Notes: generated by a model not told the origin, from the letters alone. A stretch of DNA of 64,000 nt from Streptomyces sp. WMMB 322 (GCF_900090145.1 NZ_FMHI01000001.1:620001-684000); one strand, 5' to 3'. Positions 52,118 to 62,333 are shown, numbered from the stretch's first letter. Made by a program: numbers and translations.

Positions 52118-52137
52118 GTCTCTTGACATCGAGATAC
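52118..52137. promoter_or_regulatory. Candidate MarR operator
   Basis: GTCTCTTGA-CA-TCGAGATAC is symmetric at 7 of 9 arm positions and lies between the MarR start (52086) and the methyltransferase start (52158). It includes TTGACA (52123-52128), which could be a -35 element for the methyltransferase gene, so binding would block transcription. Confidence 0.6.
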
Positions 52138-52157
52138 TTCGGATGGAGGCTGCCCCC

Positions 52158-53093
52158 ATGACGTCACCTGTGTGGGATCCGCATCAGTACGCACGGCACT
52201 CCGGACACCGCAACCGACCGATCACCGACCTGCTCGCCCGCGTGCCCGCACTGCCGCACGACGAGGCCCCCCGCATCGCCGACCTGGGCTGCGGGCCCGG
52301 TGGCCCGTCCACGATGCTCGCCGACCGCTGGCCCCGCGCGCACATCACCGGCTACGACAACTCCCCGGCGATGCTGCGCGAAGCCGGCGCCCACGCCGGA
52401 AGGACGCCCGCCGGCGGAAGCCTCGAATTCACCCACCTCGACCTCGCCACATGGCGCCCCGCACGCGGCGAACGCTTCGACCTGATCTTCTCCAACGCGG
52501 CGCTCCAATGGGTGCTTGCCGGTTCGGGGAAGAACAGGGTGCACCCCGTCGGGGAGGAGGGGCGAGGCCTCCCGGGAGAAGGCGGCCCCGGGGGCGCCCC
52601 CGGCGGCACCGGCCAGGACGGTGCCCTCACCGACACCGGCTTCTTCCGGACCTGGACCGCTGTCCTGCCGGCCGGCGGCGTCCTCGCCTTCCAGGTCCCC
52701 GGCAACTTCGACGCCCCCAGCCACACCCTCCTGCTGGAACTGCGCAACTCGCCGCGCTGGAGGGCCCGTCTGGGCGCCGGGGCCCGCGGCGGCTCCGTCC
52801 GCTCCCCCGCGGAACACCTGGCCGAACTCGAACCGCTGGGCTGCGACGTCGACGCGTGGGAGACCACGTACGCGCAGCTCCTCCACGGCGAGGACCCCGT
52901 CCTGGACTGGGTCAAGGGCACGGCGCTGCGGCCCGTCCTCACGCTGCTCGCCGACGACCCCGAGGCCGAGTCGGCGTTCCTCGCCGAGTACGGGCAGCTG
53001 CTGCGTGAGGCCTATCCGCCGCTGGGCGGCGACCCCGCGCGGGGGACCGTCTTCCCCTTCCGCCGCATCTTCGTCGTCGCGGTGAAGCGATGA
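52158..53093 (+). CDS. Trans-aconitate 2-methyltransferase-like protein with internal insertion
   Basis: A 311-residue SAM methyltransferase from ATG 52158 with GGAGG eight bases upstream. The Tam signature is VWDPHQYARHSGHRNRPITD, then motif I RIADLGCGPGGPSTMLADRW, GYDNSPAMLREA, FDLIFSNAALQWV and VLPAGGVLAFQVPGNFDAPS. Between NAALQWV and the WTAVLPAGG strand sits an insertion of roughly 40 residues rich in Gly, Glu and Pro (about residues 120-160) that normal Tam lacks. Tam detoxifies trans-aconitate, an inhibitor of aconitase. It ends in an ATGA overlap with the VOC gene and is divergent from MarR. Confidence 0.88.
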   Translation: MTSPVWDPHQYARHSGHRNRPITDLLARVPALPHDEAPRIADLGCGPGGPSTMLADRWPRAHITGYDNSPAMLREAGAHAGRTPAGGSLEFTHLDLATWRPARGERFDLIFSNAALQWVLAGSGKNRVHPVGEEGRGLPGEGGPGGAPGGTGQDGALTDTGFFRTWTAVLPAGGVLAFQVPGNFDAPSHTLLLELRNSPRWRARLGAGARGGSVRSPAEHLAELEPLGCDVDAWETTYAQLLHGEDPVLDWVKGTALRPVLTLLADDPEAESAFLAEYGQLLREAYPPLGGDPARGTVFPFRRIFVVAVKR

Positions 53094-53503
53094 CGGGCCC
53101 CGCCGGGGAGCCCGGAGCCGGCCCGGCGGCCCCCGCGATCGACTCGCTGGACCATGTGCAGCTCGCCGCACCACCGGGCTCGGAGGACGCTCTGCGCGCG
53201 TACTACGCGGGCGTGCTCGGGATGACGGAGATCCCCAAGCCCCCGGTGCTCGCCGCGCGGGGCGGCTGCTGGTTCACGGCCGGCTCCGTCGTGCTGCACC
53301 TCGGCGTCGAGGAGGACTTCCGCCCCGCACGGAAGGCCCATCCCGGCATCCGCGTGCGCGGCCTCGACGCCCTCGCCGCGCGCCTCGCCGACGCCGGAGC
53401 GCCCGTCGTCCGGGACGACGACCTGCCCGGCCACCGCCGCATCTACTCCGAGGACCCCGTGGGCAACAGGCTGGAGTTCCTGGAGCCCACGCTCACGGCC
53501 TGA
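53090..53503 (+). CDS. VOC (glyoxalase/bleomycin-resistance fold) protein
   Basis: A 137-residue protein from ATG 53090 coupled to the methyltransferase. It shows DSLDHVQLAAPPGSEDALRA (metal-ligand His region), YYAGVLGMTEIPKPPVLAAR, GSVVLHLGVEEDF and IYSEDPVGNRLEFLEP (the final Glu ligand). The two beta-alpha-beta-beta-beta halves fit a dioxygenase/glyoxalase-like fold. The substrate is unknown. Its end overlaps the end of the convergent PIN gene by 11 bp. Confidence 0.92.
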   Translation: MTGPAGEPGAGPAAPAIDSLDHVQLAAPPGSEDALRAYYAGVLGMTEIPKPPVLAARGGCWFTAGSVVLHLGVEEDFRPARKAHPGIRVRGLDALAARLADAGAPVVRDDDLPGHRRIYSEDPVGNRLEFLEPTLTA

Positions 53504-53879
53504 TGTCCAGGGTGCGCAGGCCCGGATAGTGCTCGGGCCGGGTCGTCACCACCGTCCCCCCGTCGGGCGAGACGGGGGAGAGCGGGCCGGGGGTGGCGGC
53601 GTGAACCACGTGGGACTCCGACCACGTCTCAGGAGGTGACTTGCTCGTGGTCAGGGCTGCCGGCAGATCCAGCTCCAGGAATGCCACGCCGGGCAGAGCG
53701 GCGAAGTGCTCGGCGATGCCCTTCCGGTCCCATTCGGCCTGCACCAGCGCGCACAGCGGTACGTACAACGACCACTCGGGTTTGAGGTTGGCCTGATGAA
53801 TCAGAGTCGACGCCAGTTGGTTGCCGGAGCCCGCCGCGAGCAGGGCGGACGCATCGAAGACGAATCGCTCCCGGCTCAC
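53493..53879 (-). CDS. PIN-domain-like putative toxin (VapC type, atypical)
   Basis: A 128-residue protein starting at 53879 and overlapping the upstream antitoxin gene by 4 bp. The first PIN aspartate is in RFVFDASALLAAG and a Glu follows in LVQAEWDRKG. The third and fourth acidic positions are poor: SESHVVHAAT has His where Asp usually stands, and GGTVVTTRPEHYPGL resembles the PIN end (VVTTRP--YPG). It may be an RNase with altered metal site, or inactive. Gene arrangement (small RHH gene first, ATGA overlap) supports a toxin-antitoxin pair. Confidence 0.7.
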   Translation of the reverse strand: MSRERFVFDASALLAAGSGNQLASTLIHQANLKPEWSLYVPLCALVQAEWDRKGIAEHFAALPGVAFLELDLPAALTTSKSPPETWSESHVVHAATPGPLSPVSPDGGTVVTTRPEHYPGLRTLDIRP

Positions 53880-54127
53880 CGAAGAGACTGGATCCGTCGT
53901 TCGAGTTCGGCGAGTGAGGCTCGCTCCTCTTCTTCGCTCGCCCTGTATCCCGACAGTTCGTAAAGGATCTGCCGGGCTTCGGCGGCCTTGGCGGCCATCT
54001 CCTGCTCGGTCGGAGTGGATCGGGCGTACTCGCCGACTATGGCGCCGATGGAGGATCCGCGGTCCTTCGCGAGTTCGGCAAGCCGGTCGCGCACCTCGGA
54101 GGGCACGCGGATCATCGAGTCAGCCAT
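53876..54127 (-). CDS. Ribbon-helix-helix-like antitoxin
   Basis: An 83-residue protein from ATG 54127. The N-terminal MADSMIRVPSEVRDRLAELA then KDRGSSIGAIVGEYARS fits an RHH DNA-binding domain. A charged helical C-terminus (AEARQILYELSG, EEEERASLAELERRIQSL) could wrap the toxin. A perfect GTATACG dyad starts 8 bp upstream of the ATG, as expected for autoregulation. The stop overlaps the PIN gene. The divergent iminopeptidase gene begins 91 bp away. Confidence 0.8.
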   Translation of the reverse strand: MADSMIRVPSEVRDRLAELAKDRGSSIGAIVGEYARSTPTEQEMAAKAAEARQILYELSGYRASEEEERASLAELERRIQSLR

Positions 54128-54134
54128 GGCGCAA

Positions 54135-54152
54135 GTATACGTGTCCGTATAC
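54135..54152. promoter_or_regulatory. Palindromic operator of the first RHH/PIN module
   Basis: GTATACG (54135-54141), TGTC, CGTATAC (54146-54152) is a perfect 7-bp dyad. The inner TATAC sequences could also be -10 elements. It begins 8 bp before the antitoxin ATG. Confidence 0.7.
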
Positions 54153-54212
54153 AAGTTGCTGCGGCTTCCTCGAAACGGCATCGTGCGGCTCCTTCCGACA
54201 TCGGAGAGGTGA

Positions 54213-55189
<977 letters not shown>

Positions 55190-55215
55190 CTTTGCCGCGC
55201 CACGTTTCGCGGCGG

Positions 55216-55632
55216 TCAGGGAAGCAGCGTGAAGCCGGCCACATGCCGTGGTCGCACGGCGGCGAAGTGCTTGCGGTCGACTGTGGCGACCTCGGCGGCT
55301 CCGAGGCGCTCGGCGCATGCGACGACGGAGGCGTCCACCATGCCGAGCGGGAAGTCGAGGTACCGGGCCGTCAGTTCGGCCATCCGCAGCCAGTCCTCCG
55401 GGCGTACGGGTTCGGCGCTGAAAGCTCCTTCGGCGAAGTCCTGAGCGAGCAGCAGTTCCGTCCGGGGGCCGAGCCGTCTCTCCACGAGGTGCGCCACCTC
55501 GGCTATCGCCAGCGTGGGGACGACCAGCGGACCCGTGTGCGTTTCCAGAAGCTCGGTGCAGGGCTTGTGCCAGGAGTCGCTCCGGTCCAGCAGCGCATAG
55601 AGCGGGCCCGCATCGACGACGAGCGGACTCAT
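55216..55632 (-). CDS. PIN-domain toxin, VapC-like
   Basis: A 138-residue PIN RNase starting at 55632. All acidic positions are present: first Asp in LVVDAGPLYALLDRSD, Glu in LAIAEVAHLVERRLG, then GMVDASVVACAERLGAAEVA and ATVDRKHFAAV. The length is typical for VapC, an Mg-dependent RNase that cuts tRNA or rRNA. It overlaps its RHH antitoxin gene by 4 bp. It converges on the broken iminopeptidase gene, whose stop is 26 bp away. Confidence 0.92.
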   Translation of the reverse strand: MSPLVVDAGPLYALLDRSDSWHKPCTELLETHTGPLVVPTLAIAEVAHLVERRLGPRTELLLAQDFAEGAFSAEPVRPEDWLRMAELTARYLDFPLGMVDASVVACAERLGAAEVATVDRKHFAAVRPRHVAGFTLLP

Positions 55633-55922
55633 GCGCTCAGCCGGTGGCCGCGCCCTTCGTCTCCGTCCTCACCAAGTATGTCGGTCCCCTCGGCGAGGCC
55701 GGCGAGGATCTCCTCCATGCGTTCGGCGATGTCCGTGCGGCCGCTGTCGCCGGACCCGGCCGACCGGAAGCGGCGACGGGCCCGGCCCTGGTGCCCCCCG
55801 TTCGGCAGGTGCTCCGCGATCGCTTCGCGCGTCCACTCGGAGACCGTGAGGCCGCGACGAGTGGCCTCGTGCCGCATCCGGGCGTCGAGGGCGTCGTCGA
55901 GCTTGACGGTGGTTCGCTTCAT
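55629..55922 (-). CDS. Ribbon-helix-helix antitoxin, VapB/CopG-like
   Basis: A 97-residue protein. I start it at ATG 55922 (MKRTTVKLDDALDARMRHEA); an ATG at 55934 is in frame but falls inside the palindrome. The RHH motif is TTVKLDDALDARMRHEATRR followed by GLTVSEWTREAIAEHL. The C-terminal half (RTDIAERMEEILAGLAEG) would bind the toxin. The DNA palindrome GTATGC-CA-GCATAC directly adjoins the ATG. Confidence 0.9.
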   Translation of the reverse strand: MKRTTVKLDDALDARMRHEATRRGLTVSEWTREAIAEHLPNGGHQGRARRRFRSAGSGDSGRTDIAERMEEILAGLAEGTDILGEDGDEGRGHRLSA

Positions 55923-55936
55923 GTATGCCAGCATAC
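55923..55936. promoter_or_regulatory. Palindromic operator of the second RHH/PIN module
   Basis: GTATGC (55923-55928), CA, GCATAC (55931-55936) is a perfect 6-bp dyad touching the antitoxin start codon. If the mRNA is leaderless or short-leadered the site would cover the promoter. It resembles the GTATACG dyad of the first module. Confidence 0.65.
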
Positions 55937-55976
55937 CCAGGTGCCGCGAGCCGGGCAGCGGATCGGGCCAGCCCCT

Positions 55977-56672
55977 TCAGCTGCGCCTGTGACCTATCAG
56001 ACGCGGCTTCGCCTCCAGCCCGTCCAAGCCGTGCCAGGCCAGATTCACCAGGTGCGCGGCGACCTCGGCCTTCTTCGGCCTGCGGACGTTCAGCCACCAC
56101 TGCCCCGTCAGCGCCACCATCCCGACCAGCGCCTGCGCGTACAGCGGCGAGAGCTTCGGATCGAAGCCGCGGGACTTGAACTCGCGGCCCAGGATGTCCT
56201 CGACCTGAGTGGCGATGTCGCTGATCAGCGACGCGAAATTGCCCGTCGACTGTGCGACGGGCGAATCGCGGACGAGGATGCGGAAACCGTCCGTGTAGAC
56301 GTCGATGTAGTCGAGCAGGGCGAACGCCGCCTGCTCCAGCAGCTCCCTCGGGTGCCCCCCTGTGAGGGCACCCGTCACCATGTCCAGGAGCTGCCGCATC
56401 TCGCGGTCGATGACGACGGCGTAGAGACCTTCCTTGCCGCCGAAATGCTCGTACACCACGGGCTTGGAGACACCCGCCTTCGCGGCGATCTCCTCCACGG
56501 ACGTGCCCTCGAAGCCACGTTCGGCGAAGAGGGCACGTCCGATGTCGAGGAGCTGCTCGCGGCGCTCCTTGCCGCTCATCCTGCGACGGGCGGCGCGCTT
56601 CTCCTTCTTGGCTGCCCTGTTCGCCTTTGCGGGACTGGCGGAGCTGTCATCGGTCGGCACGGGCCCCATCAT
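55977..56672 (-). CDS. TetR family transcriptional regulator coupled to the desaturase gene
   Basis: A 231-residue protein from ATG 56672, which overlaps the desaturase stop as ATGA. After a basic leader (ANRAAKKEKRAARRR) comes the HTH: RREQLLDIGRALFAERGFEG followed by TSVEEIAAKAGVSKPVVYEH and FGGKEGLYAVV. The C-terminal ligand domain is about 150 residues and includes QWWLNVRRPKKAEVAAHLVN. Coupling to an acyl desaturase suggests it senses acyl-CoA or a lipid and controls membrane unsaturation. Tandem dyads upstream of the desaturase are the likely target. Confidence 0.93.
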   Translation of the reverse strand: MMGPVPTDDSSASPAKANRAAKKEKRAARRRMSGKERREQLLDIGRALFAERGFEGTSVEEIAAKAGVSKPVVYEHFGGKEGLYAVVIDREMRQLLDMVTGALTGGHPRELLEQAAFALLDYIDVYTDGFRILVRDSPVAQSTGNFASLISDIATQVEDILGREFKSRGFDPKLSPLYAQALVGMVALTGQWWLNVRRPKKAEVAAHLVNLAWHGLDGLEAKPRLIGHRRS

Positions 56673-57676
56673 GCCGCTTGACGGGACGGCTCCTTGCGGC
56701 GGGAGTCGATACGGGACCGGGCCGGCCAGCGCACGTCGTACGCCCAACCCGCCAGCTCCAGCCAGCGGATGATGCGCGCACTCGAGTCGAGCTGGCCCTT
56801 CTCCACGCCGTGCCTGGCGCTCGTCGGGTCCGCGTGGTGCAGGTTGTGCCACGACTCACCGCAGGAGAGGATCGCCAGCCACCACACGTTGCCGGACTTG
56901 TCGCGGGACTTGAAGGGCCGCTTGCCGACCGCGTGACAGATGGAGTTGATGGACCACGTGACGTGGTGCAGCAGCGCCACACGCACCAGCGAGCCCCAGA
57001 AGAACGCCGTCAGCGCACCCTGCCAGGACATCGTCACCAGGCCGCCGATCACGGCAGGGATCAGCAGCGACACCGTCGTCCACAGCACGAACTGCCGCGA
57101 GATGGCGCGGATCGCCGGGTCCTTGACCAGATCGGGTGCGTACTTCTGCTGCGACGTCTGCTCCTCGTCGAACATCCAGCCGACGTGAGCCCACCACAGG
57201 CCCTTCATCAGGGCCGGAACCGTCTCGCCGTAACGCCACGGCGAATGCGGGTCGCCCTCGGCGTCGGAGAACTTGTGATGCTTGCGGTGATCGGCGACCC
57301 ACCGCACCACCGGGCCCTCCACGGCCAGGGAACCCAGGACCGCGAGCGCGATGCGCAGCGGCCGCTTCGCCTTGAACGAGCCGTGCGTGAAGTAACGGTG
57401 GAAGCCGATGGTGATGCCGTGGCAGCCGATGAAGTACATGGCCGTCATCAGCCCCAGATCCAGCCAGCTCACGCCCCAGCCCCACGTCAGCGGCACCGCT
57501 GCGAGCAGCGCCAGGAATGGGACCACGATGAAGGCCAGCAGGGCGACCTGCTCCGCCGAGCGGCGCTTCTCGCCGCCCAGCGTCGCGAGGGCGACGGGGG
57601 AGTCCGGGGCGTCGGAGGCGGGCTTCTTCTGGGTGTCGGAGGAGCTGTCGAGAACGTCCGGGGGGCTTGTCGTCAT
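56669..57676 (-). CDS. Fatty-acyl-CoA delta-9-type desaturase
   Basis: A 335-residue integral-membrane di-iron desaturase from ATG 57676. The three histidine boxes are [11 protein letters not shown] (HxxxxH), [12 protein letters not shown] (HxxHH) and [11 protein letters not shown] (HxxHH), with hydrophobic segments around [20 protein letters not shown] and [19 protein letters not shown]. This is the stearoyl-CoA desaturase/DesA3-like family, which puts a cis double bond into long acyl chains. The first 38 residues are polar. It is coupled to the downstream TetR regulator and preceded by tandem dyads. Confidence 0.94.
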   Translation of the reverse strand: MTTSPPDVLDSSSDTQKKPASDAPDSPVALATLGGEKRRSAEQVALLAFIVVPFLALLAAVPLTWGWGVSWLDLGLMTAMYFIGCHGITIGFHRYFTHGSFKAKRPLRIALAVLGSLAVEGPVVRWVADHRKHHKFSDAEGDPHSPWRYGETVPALMKGLWWAHVGWMFDEEQTSQQKYAPDLVKDPAIRAISRQFVLWTTVSLLIPAVIGGLVTMSWQGALTAFFWGSLVRVALLHHVTWSINSICHAVGKRPFKSRDKSGNVWWLAILSCGESWHNLHHADPTSARHGVEKGQLDSSARIIRWLELAGWAYDVRWPARSRIDSRRKEPSRQAA

Positions 57677-57747
57677 AGATGTCCCTTGTCAGAGCGGTAA
57701 GGGGCTTCTGCGTCGTGCACTTCTGCGTCTTGTGCCCACGCAAGTCC

Positions 57748-57774
57748 TACGGAACCGTAACCTACGGCGTCGTA
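57748..57774. promoter_or_regulatory. Two adjacent palindromes upstream of the desaturase operon
   Basis: TACGGAACCGTA (57748-57759) and TACGGCGTCGTA (57763-57774) are each symmetric and repeat with a 15-bp period, about 72-98 bp upstream of the desaturase ATG in a lower-GC patch. They suit binding of two TetR dimers. A direct repeat of CTTCTGCGTC also occurs between them and the gene. Confidence 0.65.
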
Positions 57775-57941
57775 AGTATGGCAGCCCTCACAGGCGTAGC
57801 AAGTGGCGGCATGGGGGAGACGAGAGCTTGCTCACCCATCGGACGGCACGAGGGGCGGAAGACCGCCCCGCATATCCTGGGGAGCGTCGGACAGCGCGGT
57901 CCGTGACCTGCCCGAAGCAAATGCTGCAAGGAGCCTCACAC

Positions 57942-60746
57942 GTGAGCAGTGCCGAAGTGAGCCGTGCCGAGACCCCCCGCCGGCCGGGCGGAAACGGGCC
58001 GGCGGAAGGCAACGGACCCGTCTCCGGAACAGCCGCCGAAACCGAGGCGAACAGCGCCCTGCGCGCCGACATCCGCCGCCTGGGAGACCTTCTGGGCGAG
58101 ACCCTCGTGCGCCAGGAGGGAGCGGAACTGCTCGACCTCGTCGAACGCGTACGCGCCCTGACGCGCAGCGACGGAGAGGCCGCCGCCGCCCTGCTCGGCA
58201 GGACCGACCTGGAGACCGCCACCAAGCTCGTGCGGGCCTTCTCCACGTACTTCCACCTGGCCAACGTCACCGAGCAGGTCCACCGCGGCCGGGAACTGCG
58301 CGAACGCCGCGCCGCCGAAGGCGGCAACCTCTCCCGCACCGCCGACATGCTCAAGGACGCCGACCCCGCCCACCTCGCGCAGACCGTGCGCAACCTCGGC
58401 GTCCGGCCCGTCTTCACCGCGCACCCCACCGAGGCCGCGCGCCGCTCCGTCCTCACCAAGCTCCGCAAGATCGCCGAACTGCTGGAACACCACGATCACG
58501 ACGGCAGCGGCCGCACCGACCGGCGCCTCGCCGAGAACGTCGACCTCGTCTGGCAGACGGACGAGCTGCGCGTCGCCCGCCCCGAACCGGCCGACGAGGC
58601 CCGCAACGCCGTCTACTACCTGGACGAACTGCACCGCGACGCCGTCGGGGACGTACTGGAGGACCTCGCCGACGAACTCGAGCGGGCCGGAGCCCCACTG
58701 CCCGCCGGTACCCGCCCGCTGACGTTCGGCACCTGGATCGGCGGGGACCGCGACGGCAACCCCAACGTCACCCCCGACGTGACATGGGAAGTGCTGCTCC
58801 TCCAGCACGAACACGGCATCACCGACGCCCTCGAACACATCGACGACCTCCGCGGCGCCCTGTCCAACTCCATCCGCAACAGCGGCGCCACCAAGGAACT
58901 CCTCGACTCCCTCAGCCGCGACCTGGACCGGCTGCCCGAGATCAGCCCCCGCTACAAGCGACTCAACGCCGAGGAGCCCTACCGCCTCAAGGCCACCTGC
59001 ATCCGGCAGAAGCTCCTCAACACCCGCGACCGGCTCGCCTCCGGCGCACCCCACGCAGAGGGGCGCGACTACCTCGGCACCACCGGACTCGTCGACGACC
59101 TGGTGCTGCTGCAGACGTCCCTGCGCGCACACCGCGGCGAACTCATCGCCGACGGCCGCCTGGACCGGGTGCTGCGCACCATCGCCGCGTTCGGCCTGCA
59201 GCTGGCCACCATGGACGTACGGGAGCACGCCGACGCCCACCACCACGCCCTCGGCCAGCTCTTCGACCGGCTCGGCGAGGAATCCTGGCGCTACATCGAC
59301 ATGCCCCGCGACTACCGGCAGCGGCTCCTGGCCAAGGAGCTGCGCTCCCGCCGTCCCCTCTCGCCCTCGCCGGCACCCCTGGACGCAGCGGGCGAGAAGA
59401 CCCTCGGCGTCTTCACCACCGTCCGCAAGGCGCTGGAGACCTTCGGGCCCGAAGTCATCGAGTCCTACATCATCTCCATGTGCCAGGGAGCCGACGACGT
59501 CTTCGCCGCCGCCGTGCTCGCACGCGAGGCCGGACTGATCGACCTGCACGCCGGCTGGGCCCACATCGGCATCGTCCCGCTGCTGGAGACCACCGACGAG
59601 CTGAAGATCGCCGACGAACTCCTCGACGCGATGCTCTCCGACCCCTCCTACCGCAAGCTCGTCTCGCTCCGCGGCGACCTGCAGGAGGTCATGCTCGGCT
59701 ACTCCGACTCCTCCAAGTTCGGCGGCATCACCACCTCGCAGTGGGAGATCCACCGCGCACAGCGCAGGCTCCGCGACGTGGCGCACCGGCACGGCGTGCG
59801 GCTGCGGCTCTTCCACGGCCGCGGCGGAACCGTCGGCCGCGGCGGCGGCCCCACCCACGACGCGATCCTCGCCCAGCCCTGGGGCACCCTCGACGGCGAG
59901 ATCAAGGTCACGGAACAGGGCGAAGTCATCTCCGACAAGTACCTCGTGCCGTCCCTGGCGAGGGAGAACCTCGAACTGACCGTCGCCGCGACCCTCCAGG
60001 CGTCCGCGCTGCACACCGCGCCCCGCCAGTCCGACGAGGCCCTCGCCCGCTGGGACGCCGCCATGGACACCGTCTCCGACGCCGCGCACGGCGCCTACCG
60101 GAAGCTGGTCGACGACCCGGACCTGCCCGCCTACTTCTTCGCCTCCACCCCCGTCGACCAGCTCGCCGAACTGCACCTGGGTTCACGGCCCTCGCGGCGC
60201 CCCGACAGCGGCGCAGGCCTCGACGGACTGCGGGCCATCCCCTGGGTGTTCGGCTGGACCCAGTCGCGGCAGATCGTGCCCGGCTGGTTCGGAGTCGGCA
60301 CCGGACTGAAGGCGGCACGAGAGGCCGGACTCGACGGTGTGCTCCAAGAGGCACAGGAGCACTGGCACTTCTTCCAGAACTTCCTCGCCAACGTCGAGAT
60401 GACCCTCGCCAAGACCGACCTGCGCATCGCGCAGCACTACGTCGACACCCTCGTACCCGACGAGCTCAAGCACGTCTTCGAGACCATCCGCGCCGAACAC
60501 GACCTGACGCTGCGGGAAGTTCTGCGCATCACCGGGGAACGCGAACTGCTCGACGCGAGCCCCGTCCTGAAGCAGACGTTCGCCATCCGCGACGCCTACC
60601 TCGACCCGCTCTCCTACCTTCAGGTGACGCTGCTGCACCGGCAGCGCGCCGCCGCGGAGCGCGGCGAAGAGCCCGACCAGATGCTCAGCCGCGCACTGCT
60701 GCTGACCGTCAACGGCGTAGCAGCGGGGCTGCGCAACACCGGCTGA
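57942..60746 (+). CDS. ppc: Phosphoenolpyruvate carboxylase
   Basis: A 934-residue anaplerotic enzyme: PEP plus bicarbonate to oxaloacetate. Catalytic motifs are [14 protein letters not shown] (His161), [30 protein letters not shown], the mobile loop [20 protein letters not shown] and the conserved C-terminal RNTG. The length is near the usual 880-930 with a Gly/Ala/Glu-rich leader of about 40 residues. Start GTG 57942 follows AAGGAG by eight bases; an in-frame extension back to 57408 overlaps the desaturase and is rejected. It is monocistronic, with a strong hairpin behind it. Confidence 0.97.
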   Translation: MSSAEVSRAETPRRPGGNGPAEGNGPVSGTAAETEANSALRADIRRLGDLLGETLVRQEGAELLDLVERVRALTRSDGEAAAALLGRTDLETATKLVRAFSTYFHLANVTEQVHRGRELRERRAAEGGNLSRTADMLKDADPAHLAQTVRNLGVRPVFTAHPTEAARRSVLTKLRKIAELLEHHDHDGSGRTDRRLAENVDLVWQTDELRVARPEPADEARNAVYYLDELHRDAVGDVLEDLADELERAGAPLPAGTRPLTFGTWIGGDRDGNPNVTPDVTWEVLLLQHEHGITDALEHIDDLRGALSNSIRNSGATKELLDSLSRDLDRLPEISPRYKRLNAEEPYRLKATCIRQKLLNTRDRLASGAPHAEGRDYLGTTGLVDDLVLLQTSLRAHRGELIADGRLDRVLRTIAAFGLQLATMDVREHADAHHHALGQLFDRLGEESWRYIDMPRDYRQRLLAKELRSRRPLSPSPAPLDAAGEKTLGVFTTVRKALETFGPEVIESYIISMCQGADDVFAAAVLAREAGLIDLHAGWAHIGIVPLLETTDELKIADELLDAMLSDPSYRKLVSLRGDLQEVMLGYSDSSKFGGITTSQWEIHRAQRRLRDVAHRHGVRLRLFHGRGGTVGRGGGPTHDAILAQPWGTLDGEIKVTEQGEVISDKYLVPSLARENLELTVAATLQASALHTAPRQSDEALARWDAAMDTVSDAAHGAYRKLVDDPDLPAYFFASTPVDQLAELHLGSRPSRRPDSGAGLDGLRAIPWVFGWTQSRQIVPGWFGVGTGLKAAREAGLDGVLQEAQEHWHFFQNFLANVEMTLAKTDLRIAQHYVDTLVPDELKHVFETIRAEHDLTLREVLRITGERELLDASPVLKQTFAIRDAYLDPLSYLQVTLLHRQRAAAERGEEPDQMLSRALLLTVNGVAAGLRNTG

Positions 60747-60786
60747 CGCGGCACCGCCGCGCCGTCAGCGGACACGTGACGCGAAC

Positions 60787-60827
60787 GGCGCCGCCGCGAC
60801 GGGGAGTTCACCCGACGCGGCGGCGCC
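60787..60827 (+). terminator. Strong GC hairpin after ppc
   Basis: GGCGCCGCCGCG (60787-60798) and CGCGGCGGCGCC (60816-60827) make a perfect 12-bp stem with a 17-base loop that can itself pair GGG with CCC. Confidence 0.85.
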
Positions 60828-60831
60828 GCAC

Positions 60832-60890
60832 GGCCGCACACCACAGACGTGAGATGTGAGAGGCCGCACACCACAAACGTGAGATGTGAG
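60832..60890. repeat. 30-bp tandem duplication downstream of ppc
   Basis: Two 29-base units, at 60832-60860 and 60862-60890, differ at one base (GGCCGCACACCACA then G or A, then ACGTGAGATGTGAG). They follow the terminator directly. Confidence 0.93.
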
Positions 60891-60997
60891 GGTGGGACGG
60901 GAGCTCACCACCGGCCTGCGAAGCCGGAGCTGCACCTGGATTCCGCTGCCCCGGGATCCGCTGCACCCGGCGACACGGGCGCGCCCCGCGAGGTGCG

Positions 60998-61531
60998 TCA
61001 GAACGTCAGCAACGCCCAGGACGCGCTCATCAGCGCGACGCCGAGCGCCCCCAGCACCAGCGCCGTCCGCTTCATCCGCATGCCCAGCACGAAGACGACC
61101 CCCGCCAGCACCAGCGAACCCCCGAACGGCACCGCACCGTAGAGAACACCCGCAGGCCCCGTACGCACGGCCTCATCGGTACCTGGGCGCAACGCCACCT
61201 GGAGCCGCTCGCCGACCTTGCCCGACGCGGTCTTGTCGACCGTCACCTTCCGCTCCTGTGAACTGCCCCCGGCGGTGGGGACGAACGTTCCGGCACACGT
61301 CTCCTCGGTGCACTTCGCGATCCGCACCGTGCCCTTGACGTCGCCCGTCAGCGCAGGCCCCGCCGTCTCCCACGACGTCCAGCCTCCGGCGACGAGCAGC
61401 AGCAACGACCCCAGAATCAGGACGATGTTGCGCGTCAGCAGCAGCATCCCGAACATGCTCTCCCCGGCGCGGCGAGTGCGGCTGCGTTTGACGCGGACGG
61501 TTCCCGTCGCTGAGGTCGTCGAGGAGGACAT
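60998..61531 (-). CDS. Hypothetical membrane protein
   Basis: A 177-residue protein from ATG 61531 with AAGGA upstream. After a basic Ser/Thr/Arg leader there is one helix, NIVLILGSLLLLVAGGWTSW, an outside loop of about 75 residues with two Cys close together (CTEETC) and KVTVDKTASGKVGERLQVAL, then two more helices, AVPFGGSLVLAGVVFVLGM and LVLGALGVALMSASWALL. No family is recognised with confidence. The loop could form a disulfide. It converges on ppc and lies downstream of pth on the same strand. Confidence 0.8.
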   Translation of the reverse strand: MSSSTTSATGTVRVKRSRTRRAGESMFGMLLLTRNIVLILGSLLLLVAGGWTSWETAGPALTGDVKGTVRIAKCTEETCAGTFVPTAGGSSQERKVTVDKTASGKVGERLQVALRPGTDEAVRTGPAGVLYGAVPFGGSLVLAGVVFVLGMRMKRTALVLGALGVALMSASWALLTF

Positions 61532-61676
61532 GGCCGAGATCCTTGGGCAAACCGCCCGGAGGGTCAACCTCCGCATCCCGCTTGGGCAGTAAAAGGCGGA
61601 TGCGTCCGACTCCTCCCCGGACCCGGGCCGATTACGGCCACGGCCGGGGGATCGGAGAGCAACTCACGTGCACTGC

Positions 61677-62333
61677 CTACGAGTTGTAGGTGCTCTGCGC
61701 CCGCTCCAGACCGTCCAGCACCAGCGACTCCACCGCGTCCGCGGCCCGGTCCGTGAAGTAGTCCAGCTCCTTGCGCTCCGCAGCGGAGAAATCCCTCAGC
61801 ACGTAGTCCGCGACCGGCATCCGCCCGGGCGGCCGGCCGACACCGAACCGCACACGGAAATAGCCCGGCCCCAGCGACTTCGTCAGCGACTTCAGCCCGT
61901 TGTGGCCGTTGTCGCCGCCGCCCTTCTTCAGCCGGAGCATGCCGAAGCCGATGTCCAGCTCGTCGTGGACCACCACGATCCGCTCCACCGGCACCTTGTA
62001 GAAATCCCGCAGCGCCGTGACCGGACCCCCCGAGAGATTCATGTACGACATCGGCTGAGCGACCACCACACGGCAGCCCGACGCCGACCCCGGAGCCCCG
62101 AACCGGCCCTCCAGCACCCGCGCACGCGACTTGTGCGCCTTGAACTTCCCCCCGATACGGGACGCCAGCAGATCCGTGACCGCGAACCCGATGTTGTGCC
62201 GGTTGCCGGCATACCCCGGACCCGGATTGCCCAGGCCCACCACCAGCCACGGCCCCGACGGGCCACCCGAACCACCGGCGCCACCGGAACCACCGGCTCC
62301 GCCCGCACCACCCGTACCGGCAACAGTCGTCAT
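61677..62333 (-). CDS. pth: Peptidyl-tRNA hydrolase
   Basis: A 218-residue enzyme that recycles peptidyl-tRNA by ester hydrolysis. Catalytic features are [20 protein letters not shown] (Asn and His of NRHNIGF), [33 protein letters not shown] (Asp) and NGHNGLKSL. The N-terminus has an unusual Gly/Ala/Ser/Thr-rich extension of about 28 residues before the usual start near [10 protein letters not shown]. It is part of the conserved prs-rplY-pth gene order on the minus strand. Confidence 0.96.
   Translation of the reverse strand: MTTVAGTGGAGGAGGSGGAGGSGGPSGPWLVVGLGNPGPGYAGNRHNIGFAVTDLLASRIGGKFKAHKSRARVLEGRFGAPGSASGCRVVVAQPMSYMNLSGGPVTALRDFYKVPVERIVVVHDELDIGFGMLRLKKGGGDNGHNGLKSLTKSLGPGYFRVRFGVGRPPGRMPVADYVLRDFSAAERKELDYFTDRAADAVESLVLDGLERAQSTYNS

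Noticed and set aside
57803..60859. Second long plus-strand frame across ppc
   Set aside because: Arg/Pro-rich shadow; the ppc frame has every catalytic motif.
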